From assembly GCF_039543565.1 (NCBI RefSeq), contig NZ_BAABJZ010000003.1:124001-188000 (forward strand): 64,000 bases of DNA. The letters are read 5' to 3'. The notes under the pieces are model-generated. The model worked only from the letters and a program-made list of their open reading frames with translations. It searched no databases and was not told where the DNA came from. Positions 34,194 through 44,304 of the stretch are shown in pieces. The position numbers and the translations under genes are program-made. The first letter of the stretch is position 1. Every line of letters begins with the position of its first letter. This stretch comes from Ferrimonas pelagia (GTDB taxonomy: Bacteria > Pseudomonadota > Gammaproteobacteria > Enterobacterales > Shewanellaceae).

Positions 34194-35060
34194 AAGCCCA
34201 CCCAAAATGTCAGAGTGAGCGACATTCATGTAACAAAATAACGCCTTTGAACGACATCTCTTAAAATAACACTCACGCACACCCACAACCGAGACCAAGT
34301 CACCCACCAACGTGCGGCCACCATCATTCACCGGGAACACCAGTCCGCCAGTAACATTTTGACAACCGCCACGGCGTCGGGCCGAACGCGGATCTACTCA
34401 ACAAATTGGTAATACCAATTTCCCAAGAGTGACGCTTAACCCTTGATTTTTCGACGTCTCACATCGAAACTCGCCTTCCGTTTGGCATTCACGCTGACCA
34501 CAACGACCCTAACAAGGCGACAACATCGTCCCCTATGCACGCGCCATTGCCGCGTTGTTAATGAAGACCATTTATCCCGTCACACGCCAGCCCCACACAA
34601 GCTCAATTCATGCGAGCAGCGATCTGCCTCACCACCCACTCCCCCGAGAACAGGTCGCTCAAGCCGCTTTAATTCACACTGATTCACACATTTGCTCGCC
34701 ATTCGCTGCTTCAGTCGCCCGCAGCCAACCCAGATCCGATCCGTTTTCGCGCCTTCAGAGCATACGCGACACGCTTGCCTCACGACGACAGCGCAGATCG
34801 TGGGTGTCGCTCAGCCAGCCAACTCATGCGGTCGACGTGGGTTGATTGGATGGTGAACTCGAAATTGCTGCCAAAAGGGCAACCATAGGGCACAGGAGTG
34901 TTTTCATCGTGTAGCCAACCCTGCCGCGCAACGAACATCCTTTGCAGGTCAGGAGCCATTATCCATCCAACAGGGCAATCTCCCACATTTACTTTAGAAA
35001 ATAAGAGTGTGAGTCGCCCTTACTCTGTTTGCTTCCTAAATACCTCAAACGGAAACTGAT
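34194..35060. other. Long intergenic region between divergent receptor and lipoprotein genes
   Basis: About 870 bp without a supported gene. Two short minus-strand frames at 34580-34783 and 34780-34986 overlap head to tail but have no recognisable sequence or ribosome-binding site. The stretch must hold the promoter of the plus-strand lipoprotein gene and perhaps that of the receptor. Confidence 0.45.
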
Positions 35061-37238
35061 GTGACTTATAAACACTCTCTTATTGCCACCAGCATCGCCT
35101 CGGCGTTGCTGCTCAGCGGCTGTGGCAGCAGCGACAACAAAGACGACAACCCAGATGTGCCACCGGCGACCAGCGCTTTCTCCGGCGTAGTCAACAAGGG
35201 CATTCTCGCTAATGCCCCTATCACCATCTGTGCTGCCACCAGCACCGATTGTTCCGATGACGACGCGTTCCGCATCGAGACCCGCACCGATGAACAGGGT
35301 CGATACGAACTCAAAGAGGCTATTGCGGGAACCCCGCTGCTGGTGATCGCCCGTGCCGACGCGCATACCCTGATGACCTGTGATATCGCTCAGTGTGCCG
35401 AAGGCATAAACTTCGGCGACCAGTTTAACCCTGACGCCGGTTTTGAGCTGAAAGCAGTGACCCCAGGGATCTCCGCCCACGCTGAAGGCGCGGTGGTGAA
35501 TGTCACCTCACTGACCGAACTGGCGGCAAACCAAGCTATTTCCGAGTCTGGTAACAGCGGGATCTTCGCCAATACCATTCGTCGCTCCAACGACATCATT
35601 CGCCAGACGTTCAACCTCGGTGACAACCACATCAACGAGATTGGTGCTGTTGACCTGACCGATCCTGAGCAGATGGCAGGTGCATCCAGCGAAGATCAAC
35701 TGGCTGCGGTGTACTCCGCCTCTGTGATGCAGGCCCAGCAGGACAACCCTGAGCTGGAGTTGGACGAGCTGCTGAGTACCACTGATGGTCAAACGTACAC
35801 CGTTGACACCGACGCGCTTGAAGAAATCTTTAACAGCGCCCGTGACGTAGTTGAAGAAGTAGACGAGCACCACGACGACATCGAGATGGGCGACATCGTA
35901 GATGAAATCGAAGACGCCGAAGATAACTTGGGTGATCTGGAAGACGGCATCGCGCCGGACCCAGATCTGCCAGAAGAAGATCTGGATGAAGTCAAAGCCG
36001 CCAGAGCATTCGTCTCTGACGTTCGCGGTGTGGTGAAGTCCGTCGCCGACGGCGGCGATCTGAACAACGCCCTGCGCTACTTTGCCGAGCAGTTTGAAGA
36101 ACTGGGCGAGTTTGTTGGCGACGACATGGGAGAGATCATTTACAAGGTTGAGCTGGGTGCCATGGCCATCGCCGATGCCTACCTTGACGGATCACACAAC
36201 AACGTTGAGATCTCCGGCAACACCTACACCGTAGTGGGCATCGACAGCTTAGAGATGGTGGTAGCCATCGACAAAGACGATATCGACGAAAGCGAAGCGT
36301 GTGACGACAACGTCTGCACCGGCGAGGCCAGTGCTGATATTGATATGAGCATCCAGGCTCTAAACATCACCGAGAACAAGACCGCGCTGTCCGCTCAAGG
36401 CCGTGTCCTGCTGGATAACGTGCAGATTGAGTACGTTGATGGCTACGAAGACCTCGATGGTGGCTACATTGCCATCTCTTCCGAAGTCCTAACCGCAGAC
36501 CAACTGAGCTTTCAGTTGGCTGAGGTTGAGCTAACGCACACAGACGTCAGTTTCACTGGCAATATCGGCATTGATGGCAGCGGTGTGATCGTGGCCTTTG
36601 AGGACGACTACGGCTACAACTGGTCCGGTGATAACCAAGGTGGTTATGACTTCTACAACACCGAGATCTCGCTGCGCGGCCTAAGCTTAGGCTTTGACGG
36701 TGAACTAGCTAAAGGCAATGAGTTTGCCAACATCGGCTTGGGCATCGACATCGACAACCCAGACGGTTTTGTTTACTTCGAGCAGGTCTGTCACATCTGG
36801 GGCGACCTAATTGTCGATACCGATTGTGAGCCGAGCCGCACCGAAGAGAGCGAAGAGAAGTACGTTCGTGCCGGCATCAATGCCTTCACCGCTGTGGATG
36901 TGGCCCACGCCAACAACGACAACATCCCTGCATCTATCGACTTGACCGTCAAGCGCGATGCGTTTAGCCAAATCGATGGTCACGTCAAAGTGGTTCATCA
37001 GGACACCACCACCAACATCCGCGGTGCCGCGGGCATCTACGATCGCGATGGTGAGATTGAGCCAATCACCGCCACCAACGTCGATGGCACTGTGGTAATG
37101 GCGCTGGAAGAAAACGACGAAGGTCGCATCACCGGTACCATTACGGTTGAAGGTGTGCATGCCGCTGACGTCGACGAAGATCCTAGCGGCCTGATAACCA
37201 TCCGCTACACCGACGGCTCCTTCGAGTCCATCCTGTAA
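35061..37238 (+). CDS. Acidic lipoprotein with carboxypeptidase-regulatory-like N-terminal domain, unknown function
   Basis: 725 residues from a GTG start with GGAAACTGAT upstream. The lipobox is LLLSGC, followed by a polar acidic spacer (CGSSDNKDD). Residues about 40-110 (SGVVNKGILANAPITI, then DEQGRYELK) look like a carboxypeptidase-regulatory or transthyretin-like beta module. Residues about 235-340 are very acidic and helical with many Glu/Asp, possibly a coiled coil or calcium-binding stretch. The C-terminal part is beta-rich with repeated aspartates. The gene is followed by a strong terminator and then an outer-membrane protein gene. It is probably exposed at the cell surface, perhaps as an accessory to the divergent TonB receptor, but no function can be assigned. 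Confidence 0.72.
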   Translation: MTYKHSLIATSIASALLLSGCGSSDNKDDNPDVPPATSAFSGVVNKGILANAPITICAATSTDCSDDDAFRIETRTDEQGRYELKEAIAGTPLLVIARADAHTLMTCDIAQCAEGINFGDQFNPDAGFELKAVTPGISAHAEGAVVNVTSLTELAANQAISESGNSGIFANTIRRSNDIIRQTFNLGDNHINEIGAVDLTDPEQMAGASSEDQLAAVYSASVMQAQQDNPELELDELLSTTDGQTYTVDTDALEEIFNSARDVVEEVDEHHDDIEMGDIVDEIEDAEDNLGDLEDGIAPDPDLPEEDLDEVKAARAFVSDVRGVVKSVADGGDLNNALRYFAEQFEELGEFVGDDMGEIIYKVELGAMAIADAYLDGSHNNVEISGNTYTVVGIDSLEMVVAIDKDDIDESEACDDNVCTGEASADIDMSIQALNITENKTALSAQGRVLLDNVQIEYVDGYEDLDGGYIAISSEVLTADQLSFQLAEVELTHTDVSFTGNIGIDGSGVIVAFEDDYGYNWSGDNQGGYDFYNTEISLRGLSLGFDGELAKGNEFANIGLGIDIDNPDGFVYFEQVCHIWGDLIVDTDCEPSRTEESEEKYVRAGINAFTAVDVAHANNDNIPASIDLTVKRDAFSQIDGHVKVVHQDTTTNIRGAAGIYDRDGEIEPITATNVDGTVVMALEENDEGRITGTITVEGVHAADVDEDPSGLITIRYTDGSFESIL

Positions 37239-37255
37239 CACCCGCTAACTAGGTC

Positions 37256-37279
37256 AAAGGGAGGCATTGCCTCCCTTTT
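37256..37279 (+). terminator. Terminator after the acidic lipoprotein gene
   Basis: AAAGGGAGGC pairs with GCCTCCCTTT (37256-37265 with 37269-37278) around ATT, ending in T residues. The next gene's start codon is only about 10 bp downstream. Confidence 0.88.
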
Positions 37280-37288
37280 CTCGTCACT

Positions 37289-38362
37289 ATGTCTTTTATC
37301 TTCATGGCGCTTAGCGCCGCCTCCGTGCTGCCTTACCAAGGCAGTGACAGCAACGACTGGCACCAATATCAACGCTACCAGGCGTTTGCCCATTCCGACA
37401 ACAACGCCATCTACGACGTGCTCAAAACCCGTAAGGTACCCTACCAGGAAGGTGAGTTTGCCTTCCTGCAAAGCTCAGCCGAGCTGGGGGTACAAAAGGG
37501 CAACTGGGCCATCACCGCGTTTGCCCGCAGCGACTGGCACCTTGATTTCTCCAAAGACACCATGGCGTTCTATGGTGCCATCCGAAACAAGGAGTACATC
37601 GATCCCGATCGGGTGTACCAGTTGCACCTCAGTGCCAACCAGCTGGATGCCCAAGGGCTCAAAGCCAGCTACCTGTGGCAACTCACCCCTAGCTTTAGCC
37701 TATACGGCGCCGCGGCGCTGCTGATGGCCAATGGCCTGACTCACGGTGAAGCCTCAGGTTACGCCGGACGGGGCGCCGACGATAACTACTACGGCGAGGT
37801 TGAGCTTAACTACACCTACACCAAGGACTATCTGTTCTACCGTCCCCTGCCGCCAACGCAAAGCCAGTTTGGCTACAGCCTGGATCTCGGTTTTGCTTGG
37901 CAACTGAGCGAACAACTGACGCTTTCCGGCTTGGTGGAAGATCTGCATAACCGCATCCACTGGTACGACAGCCCCATCACTCAGGCCTTTGCCGACACCG
38001 CCGATACCATCGTTGATCCCGACGGCTCCGTCAGCGTTAATCCCATCATCCAAGGCCGGGAATACAACGGCGATCTGAGCCAATCGATGCCGGTTCGCGC
38101 CCGCTATATGGCGAGCTACCAGCGAGGCAACACGCACTATCAAGTGCGCGGCCAACAGTTGCACAGCCGCCACTACACCGCCGTCGGCTTTGAAACCCAG
38201 TATCCGGGCTTAAACTGGGGCGCAGCACTCTATCCTCAGCAGGGTGCCTTAGCACTGCACCTCAGCAATCAATATCTTCGACTACAGCTAATGGCCGATC
38301 ACCTCGACTATCAAAAAGTCACCACCGCCGAGCTGGGCTTTCGTTTCATGGTTCCACTTTGA
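37289..38362 (+). CDS. Probable outer-membrane beta-barrel protein
   Basis: 357 residues with a short hydrophobic N-terminus (FIFMALSAASVLP) that may be a signal peptide, followed by many amphipathic beta strands rich in Tyr/Trp (KASYLWQL, LGFAWQLSEQLTLSG) and a hydrophobic C-terminus (LGFRFMVPL). This pattern fits an outer-membrane barrel of a family I do not recognise. The C-terminal LRLQLMADHLDYQK segment recurs in the decayed frame at 12648-12833. The start is uncertain: it lies about 10 bp after a terminator, with no clear ribosome-binding site, so expression may rely on read-through or on a leaderless transcript. It could partner the preceding lipoprotein. Confidence 0.65.
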   Translation: MSFIFMALSAASVLPYQGSDSNDWHQYQRYQAFAHSDNNAIYDVLKTRKVPYQEGEFAFLQSSAELGVQKGNWAITAFARSDWHLDFSKDTMAFYGAIRNKEYIDPDRVYQLHLSANQLDAQGLKASYLWQLTPSFSLYGAAALLMANGLTHGEASGYAGRGADDNYYGEVELNYTYTKDYLFYRPLPPTQSQFGYSLDLGFAWQLSEQLTLSGLVEDLHNRIHWYDSPITQAFADTADTIVDPDGSVSVNPIIQGREYNGDLSQSMPVRARYMASYQRGNTHYQVRGQQLHSRHYTAVGFETQYPGLNWGAALYPQQGALALHLSNQYLRLQLMADHLDYQKVTTAELGFRFMVPL

Positions 38363-38430
38363 CGCACGTCCTCGTCTCATTGTTATTAGGCGGTTAAGAT
38401 GTAACCTCATCGACAGCAAGGAAGCTCGCC

Positions 38431-39126
38431 ATGATCATGCCATTGTATCAATCGTACCTCTTACTCGCCCTGCATGACGAAAAGGGCAGCAGCCAAACCA
38501 TGCACCTCGAACTGGGGCTGGCCACTGCCATCATCGCGCAGTTGATCTACCAAAAACAGATCATCCTGGACTGCGCACACAAGCCGACGCTGAGCCTCGA
38601 GGCGCACAGTGACGATCCGCTAATAGCCCGCAGCCTAGACCACCTGCGTCAGCACCAAGAGCCTTCACGCGGTTGGTGGGCGCAATTCGGCGAGACTCAG
38701 AGCCTCAAAGGTTGGATCGCCAGCCTAGCCGAGATGAAGACGCTCAAACAGGACGCCGTCACCCTGCTGTGCGACGCCAACATCTTGCAACGACGCGAGC
38801 GATCGCTGCTGTTTGTCTTCAGTCGCACCACCTTTCCCGAGCGCAACCCGCAGCCAGAGCAGGCGTTACTCGCCCGTCTGCGCGACGCCATCGAGGGCGA
38901 TCATGTCCTCCAGGATGCGGAGATCTCGATACTGCTGGCCCTACTCAAAGCCACGGGCTTGATGCAACCGGTCTTCGGCGATAGCGCTGAGCGACGGGCC
39001 GATAGGATCGACGCACTGATCCAAGATCTGCCCTCCGGTCAGGCGGCTCAGGAGCTGATCGCCGCGATCGAAGCCGCCTTGCTGGTCACTGTGATCCTGC
39101 CTACGGTGATCAGCACCACCCAATAA
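38431..39126 (+). CDS. GPP34 (GOLPH3/Vps74-like) family protein
   Basis: 231 residues. The N-terminus matches the GPP34 pattern: LLLALHDEKGS followed by LELGLATAIIAQLIYQKQI, the helical core of phosphoinositide-binding GOLPH3 relatives. The C-terminal half is helical. There is no signal peptide, so it is cytosolic or membrane-associated. The ATG follows AAGGAAGCTCGCC. Members of this family are widespread in actinobacteria and scattered elsewhere; their bacterial role is not established. It lies 143 bp before sbcD on the same strand, with no obvious functional link. Confidence 0.75.
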   Translation: MIMPLYQSYLLLALHDEKGSSQTMHLELGLATAIIAQLIYQKQIILDCAHKPTLSLEAHSDDPLIARSLDHLRQHQEPSRGWWAQFGETQSLKGWIASLAEMKTLKQDAVTLLCDANILQRRERSLLFVFSRTTFPERNPQPEQALLARLRDAIEGDHVLQDAEISILLALLKATGLMQPVFGDSAERRADRIDALIQDLPSGQAAQELIAAIEAALLVTVILPTVISTTQ

Positions 39127-39269
39127 CGCCGCCAGCCGCTGTGCCTCTGCCTCAAAAGCCGATCACCGCCGGACTCCATCGCCGGGAAAACGCAGACGGT
39201 CAGCGGATTCTGAGGTAGGATCCGGCTACGGCTGTAGCGGCGTCTTTTTACGGGTAATCAAACAGATTT

Positions 39270-40559
39270 ATGCGGATCCTCCACACCTCCGACTGGCACT
39301 TGGGCCAGTACTTTTACGGCAAAAGCCGAGCGGCTGAGCATCAGGCGTTTCTTGACTGGCTACTTGCGCAGATCGACCAGCTGGACATTGATGCGCTGAT
39401 CGTCGCCGGCGATCTGTTCGATACCGGCACCCCACCCAGCTACGCCCGCAGTCTGTACAACGCCTTTGTAGTGCAGATCCAGCGCCGCCGCTGCAAGCTG
39501 ATCCTGCTCGGTGGCAACCACGACTCCGTCGCCATGCTCAACGAGTCCAAGCAGCTGCTGGCCTGTCTGGGCACCGACATGGTGGCCGCCGCCAGCGAAG
39601 CACCAGCGCAGCAAGTGGTGACCGTCACCAATGCAGAGCAACAACCCATCGGCCTGGTGTGTGCCATCCCCTATCTGCGCCCGCGCGACATCGTCCGCTC
39701 CGAAGCCAATCAATCCGCTCAGGACAAGCAACGCAGCCTGCAACAGCAGATCGAGCGCCACTACCGTGAGGTGTACGACGCTGCGCTGGCACAGCGCGAC
39801 GCACTGAATCAGCCGGGGCTGCCCATTATCGCCACCGGCCACCTGACCACTGTCGGCGCCAGCAGCAGCGAGTCGGTGCGCGACTTATACATCGGCACTC
39901 TGGATGCCTTTCCCGCCAGTGCATTTCCGCCCGCCGATTACATCGCCCTGGGCCATATCCACCGGCCGCAGAAGATCGGCGGCAGCGACACCATTCGCTA
40001 TTGCGGCAGCCCCATCCCGCTGAGCTTCGATGAGCTGGGTCGGGACAAAGAGGTACTGTTGATCGAGTTTGCTGAGGCCCCTACCCCCAGCGTATCCGCA
40101 CTGAACGTGCCGCTGAGTCAGCCGATGGCGATGCTCAAAGGCGATCTGGCCAGCATCGAGCAACAACTAGCCCAATTTGAGGGCGAGACAGACACCACTT
40201 GGCTGGACATCGAAGTGGTGGCGGAGGATTACCTCAGCGATCTGCAAGCGCGCATTATCGCCCTGACCGAAGCCCTGCCGGTGGAAGTGCTGCTGGTACG
40301 CCGCGCCCGCAACCGCCGCAACGACAGCATTGAACAGCAAGATAAAGAGACCCTGGCCGAATTGACGGTGCAGGACGTGTTCGCCCGCCGGCTGGCCAGC
40401 GAGGTGTTTGACGGCGACGCCGCCGAGCAACGAAAGCAGCGTCTGCAGGCCCGCTTCGACCAAACGCTGGCGCTATTGGCCGAGGCCGAGTCCGAGCCGG
40501 ATGATCCCGCCCAGGCCATGACGGCCAGCGAGTCGGTGAAGCCGGAGGCGCAATCATGA
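39270..40559 (+). CDS. sbcD: Exonuclease SbcD (Mre11-like nuclease subunit)
   Basis: 429 residues. The calcineurin-like metallophosphoesterase motifs are all present: HTSDWHLGQ (residues 5-13), VAGDLFDTG, LGGNHDS, and later GHLTT and ALGHIHRPQ. With SbcC it forms the ATP-dependent nuclease that cleaves DNA hairpins, protein-blocked ends and long palindromes. Its stop codon overlaps the sbcC start (ATGA), showing translational coupling. The C-terminal tail of about 25 residues is acidic and poorly conserved. The upstream ribosome-binding site is weak. Confidence 0.96.
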   Translation: MRILHTSDWHLGQYFYGKSRAAEHQAFLDWLLAQIDQLDIDALIVAGDLFDTGTPPSYARSLYNAFVVQIQRRRCKLILLGGNHDSVAMLNESKQLLACLGTDMVAAASEAPAQQVVTVTNAEQQPIGLVCAIPYLRPRDIVRSEANQSAQDKQRSLQQQIERHYREVYDAALAQRDALNQPGLPIIATGHLTTVGASSSESVRDLYIGTLDAFPASAFPPADYIALGHIHRPQKIGGSDTIRYCGSPIPLSFDELGRDKEVLLIEFAEAPTPSVSALNVPLSQPMAMLKGDLASIEQQLAQFEGETDTTWLDIEVVAEDYLSDLQARIIALTEALPVEVLLVRRARNRRNDSIEQQDKETLAELTVQDVFARRLASEVFDGDAAEQRKQRLQARFDQTLALLAEAESEPDDPAQAMTASESVKPEAQS

Positions 40560-43500
40560 AGATCCTCAGCCTACGCTTTAAAAACCTCAATTCGCTTAAG
40601 GGCGAATGGAAGATCGACTTTACCGCCGAGCCCTTTGCCAGCAACGGCCTGTTTGCCATTACCGGTCCCACCGGCGCCGGCAAAACCACCCTGCTCGACG
40701 CCATCTGTTTGGGCCTGTACCACGAGACCCCGCGGCTCAAAGTCTCGCCGACCCAGAACGAGCTGATGACACGGCACACCGCCGATGCGTTGGCCGAAGT
40801 CGAGTTTGAAGTCAAAGGCGTCGGTTATCGTGCCTTCTGGAGCCAGCGCCGGGCCCGCGGCGCCAGCGACGGCAAGCTGCAGCCACCTTCGGTAGAGCTG
40901 GCTCAGTTATCCGATGGCAAGATCATCGCCGACAAGGTCAAGGACAAGCTGGCGCTGGTTGCCGAGCTGACCGGCCTGGATTTCGGCCGTTTCACCAAAT
41001 CCATGTTGCTGTCCCAAGGCCAGTTCGCCGCCTTTCTTAACGCCGACGCCAACGACCGAGCCGAGCTGCTCGAGGAGCTGACCGGCACCGAGATCTACGG
41101 CCGGATCTCCGAGCGGGTGTTTGAACAAACCGCCCAAGCCAAGGTGCAACTGGACACCCTGCGCGCCAAAGCCGAAGGGGTGCAGCTGCTGACTCCCGAT
41201 GTACGCCAATCGCTCAGTGACGAACTGGCCGGGCTGCAGCAACAGCATCAGACGCTCACCGCCACGCTGGCGGAGCTGCAGACACAACAACAATGGCTCA
41301 GCCAAGCCCAGGCGCTGGACCAAACCCTCGAGCAAAGCCAACAACGCAAGCGCGATGCCGCCCAAAACGTCACGACGCATCAGGCCGAGCTCGACCAACT
41401 CACGCAGAGTGAGCCGGCGGAGCAACTGCGGGCGCAACACGAACAGCTCACCCAGGACCAGCAAGCCCTGGCGGCACTAGAGCGGGAGCTGACCGAGCGC
41501 AGTGCCCAACTGACTACGCTGGGCGACACCCTAAGCCAGCAACAACGCAGCTTGAGCCAAAGCCAACAGGCGCTGGCCGAGCAAAAGCAGCGCCAGGAGA
41601 AGGAAGAGCAGCAGATCATCGAGCAGATGATGCCGCTGGATCAGACTATCGGCCAGCTGAGCAAGGAGCAGGCGCACCTGAGCCAGCAGCAACAACAGCG
41701 GGACAATCAGCTTGAGCAGCTGCGATCCGATGAGCAGCAGGCGCAAACCGAGCGCCAGGCGCTGCAACAAGAGCTGGGCCAGTTACAGCACTATCTAAGC
41801 AGCCATGCTCATCTGGCACCACTGGGCAGCCAACTGTCCGCCTGGCAGCAGCGACTGCAAGGCTACCAGCAGCGCCAGCAGCAGCTGGCCCCGCTGCAAC
41901 AGCAAGCCCAGAGCCATCAACAGCAGCTGAACCATTGCCGCGCCCAAAGCCGGCAACGGCAACAAGCGCTGAGCGAACAGCAACAGCGACGGACTCAGGC
42001 CCAGCAGGGCGCCGATGCAGCCAAGGCCCAACTGGCACAGTTCCAGCAACCCCTAGGCGCGCAAGCCAATATCGAGACACTGGAGCAGGCGCTGCATCAG
42101 CAGCAGGCCCAAGCCAAACACTGGCAAGAGCTGCAAACCCTGGCCCGGCTGTTTAGCAAGGATCAGCACGCCCTGCATCAGCTGGAGCAGCAAAAGCACC
42201 AACTGAGCCAGCAGTTGGCACAGGCTCAGCAAGAGTTGGCCGATAAGCGCCAACAATACGCCGCTCAGGTACCACACCTGAAAGATCTGGAAGCCCGCTT
42301 CGCGCTGGAACAGCAGATCCGATCACTGGAAGCGGAGCGCGCCAAACTGCAACCGGACAGCCCTTGCCCGTTGTGCGGCGCCACCGATCACCCCTTGGTG
42401 GAGGCGTATCAGCAGCAACAGGACTCCGACACCCAGCAACGCTTGACGCAGATGCGTGAGCAGGCTGAGCAACTCAAGGCGGCAGGCCTCGCCGCCAAGC
42501 AGGCGGTCAGTCATCATGAGCAGCAGCTAACCCAACTGAACCAGCAAGCGCAGAGCCTGACGGAACAAGTTACTGGGCTGAGCGAGCAGTGGCAGACGCA
42601 CACGGCGGCGCTGGCCCTCACGTTGAGCGTGGAGCAGAGCGAAGCTCTGGCGCAGCAACATCAACAGTGGCAGCAAGGCATGGAGCAGCAAAGCCAGCAG
42701 TTGCAGCAGCTGCGCCAGCTCGATGCCCGCGCCACGCAGCAAGCGCAGCACCTGGCCGAGGCCATCCATGCCGAGCAGCAAGCGCACGCGGCGTTGGAGC
42801 AGTGTCACAGCGAAGGCAAACACCTAGCCCAGCAAAGCGCGCAATTTGAGCAACAATTTTTGCAACTGCAACAGGAGCAGGCCGCGCTGATCGAACTGTG
42901 GCAAACCGAAGCGAAGGAACTAGCGCTTGAGCTGCCGGACGCCGATCAGCTTGGCGACTGGCTGGCGCAATTGACCACCGAGACCCAACACTGGCAGGAG
43001 TGCACCACCAAGCAGCAGAGCCTGCAACAGCAGCAGGCCGTGCAACAGCAGCAGGCGCAACACAACGCCGCACACCTAGACGATCTCCGCCAGCAGCGGC
43101 AAGCGGCGCAAGAGCAACTCAACCAACTCGAGCAACAATTGACCCAGGCGCGCAATGAACGACGGGTGCAGTTTGGCGATCAAACCGTCGAGCAGGGCCG
43201 CGCCCTGCTCAAGCAGCGCACCGAGCAGACCGAGCAGGCGCTGGCACAGGCGCAACGCACCCTGGCCGCCACCGAACAGCAACACCACCAGCTCAGCGGC
43301 CAACAGCAATCGCTCAGCGCGCAACACACGCAACACCGCGATGAACAGCAACAGCGCCTGCTCAGCTTCACCACCGCCCGCGAGGCACTCGGCTTTGCCG
43401 ATGAACTCGCCTTTAGCCAAGCGCTGCTGACACCGGCAGAGCGCGAGCAGCTGCTCAGCCTGCGCCAGCAACTGGAACGGGCCAGTAATGAAGCGGACGC

Positions 43501-44266
43501 GTTGCTGGCGCAAGCCCAACAAAGCGTCACTACGCATCAGCAGCGACAACCCCAAGCGCTGTCCAACGGCGGCAAACAGCCACTGCCAGCACAGCTCGAG
43601 CAACTCAAGCAGCAAACCCAACAGCACAGCGAGCAGCAGCAGGCTGTTTTGGCCCAGCAAGGTCAGCTCAGCGAGCGACTCGACAGCGATCAACAGCGCC
43701 GGGATGGGTTGCAACAATTGGTTGCGGAGATTGAACAGCAACAAGAAACGTATGACGACTGGCAGGGGCTGAACAGCTTGATCGGCTCAGCCAAAGGCGA
43801 CAAATTCCGTCGCTTTGCCCAAGGATTGACGCTAGAGCACCTGATCCACCTGGCCAACCGCCAGCTGCAGCGCCTGCACGGACGCTATCAACTGCAACGC
43901 AAATCCAGCGATGCACTGGAGCTGCGGGTATTGGACACCTGGCAGGGCGACACCGCGCGGGACACCAAAACCCTGTCCGGCGGCGAAAGTTTCCTAGTCA
44001 GCCTCGCACTGGCGCTGGCATTGTCGGATCTGGTCAGCCACAAGACCCGCATCGACTCGCTGTTTCTCGATGAAGGCTTTGGCACCCTAGATCCCCAAAC
44101 ATTGGACACCGCATTGGACGCACTGGATCAACTTAATGCCAGCGGCAAAATGATTGGCGTGATCAGCCACGTCGAAGCACTCAAAGAGCGCATTCCGGTG
44201 CAGATCCCGGTGGAGAAGCGCAGTGGTCTCGGCCACAGCCGCCTAGCCCCACAGTTCGCCATTTAG
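40556..44266 (+). CDS. sbcC: Exonuclease SbcC (Rad50-like ATPase subunit)
   Basis: 1236 residues, longer than the roughly 1050-residue Escherichia coli protein. Walker A GPTGAGKTT is at about 37-45; the zinc hook is CPLC at 604-607; the ABC signature LSGGESFLVSLALALA and Walker B SLFLDEGFGTLD are near the C-terminus. The two coiled-coil arms between them are extremely Gln-rich, which produces many spurious antisense frames. The added length lies in these arms. It tethers and opens DNA ends for the SbcD nuclease. It overlaps sbcD by 4 bp. Confidence 0.96.
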   Translation: MKILSLRFKNLNSLKGEWKIDFTAEPFASNGLFAITGPTGAGKTTLLDAICLGLYHETPRLKVSPTQNELMTRHTADALAEVEFEVKGVGYRAFWSQRRARGASDGKLQPPSVELAQLSDGKIIADKVKDKLALVAELTGLDFGRFTKSMLLSQGQFAAFLNADANDRAELLEELTGTEIYGRISERVFEQTAQAKVQLDTLRAKAEGVQLLTPDVRQSLSDELAGLQQQHQTLTATLAELQTQQQWLSQAQALDQTLEQSQQRKRDAAQNVTTHQAELDQLTQSEPAEQLRAQHEQLTQDQQALAALERELTERSAQLTTLGDTLSQQQRSLSQSQQALAEQKQRQEKEEQQIIEQMMPLDQTIGQLSKEQAHLSQQQQQRDNQLEQLRSDEQQAQTERQALQQELGQLQHYLSSHAHLAPLGSQLSAWQQRLQGYQQRQQQLAPLQQQAQSHQQQLNHCRAQSRQRQQALSEQQQRRTQAQQGADAAKAQLAQFQQPLGAQANIETLEQALHQQQAQAKHWQELQTLARLFSKDQHALHQLEQQKHQLSQQLAQAQQELADKRQQYAAQVPHLKDLEARFALEQQIRSLEAERAKLQPDSPCPLCGATDHPLVEAYQQQQDSDTQQRLTQMREQAEQLKAAGLAAKQAVSHHEQQLTQLNQQAQSLTEQVTGLSEQWQTHTAALALTLSVEQSEALAQQHQQWQQGMEQQSQQLQQLRQLDARATQQAQHLAEAIHAEQQAHAALEQCHSEGKHLAQQSAQFEQQFLQLQQEQAALIELWQTEAKELALELPDADQLGDWLAQLTTETQHWQECTTKQQSLQQQQAVQQQQAQHNAAHLDDLRQQRQAAQEQLNQLEQQLTQARNERRVQFGDQTVEQGRALLKQRTEQTEQALAQAQRTLAATEQQHHQLSGQQQSLSAQHTQHRDEQQQRLLSFTTAREALGFADELAFSQALLTPAEREQLLSLRQQLERASNEADALLAQAQQSVTTHQQRQPQALSNGGKQPLPAQLEQLKQQTQQHSEQQQAVLAQQGQLSERLDSDQQRRDGLQQLVAEIEQQQETYDDWQGLNSLIGSAKGDKFRRFAQGLTLEHLIHLANRQLQRLHGRYQLQRKSSDALELRVLDTWQGDTARDTKTLSGGESFLVSLALALALSDLVSHKTRIDSLFLDEGFGTLDPQTLDTALDALDQLNASGKMIGVISHVEALKERIPVQIPVEKRSGLGHSRLAPQFAI

Positions 44267-44280
44267 CCCCTGCGATGTCG

Positions 44281-44304
44281 AACAGCCCGGTGCGCCGGGC
44301 TGTT
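44281..44304 (+). terminator. Hairpin after sbcC (weak terminator)
   Basis: AACAGCCCGG pairs with CCGGGCTGTT around TGCG, 14 bp past the sbcC stop. The T-run is poor (TTACATT), so termination may be partial or Rho-assisted. Confidence 0.6.

Noticed and set aside
43076..43744. Leu-rich antisense frames within sbcC
   Set aside because: They come from CAG/CAA-dense coiled-coil coding sequence read backwards; no start signals or homology.
41200..43750. Gln-codon repeats resembling a simple-sequence tract
   Set aside because: Not a periodic DNA repeat; it is the Gln-rich SbcC coiled coil.
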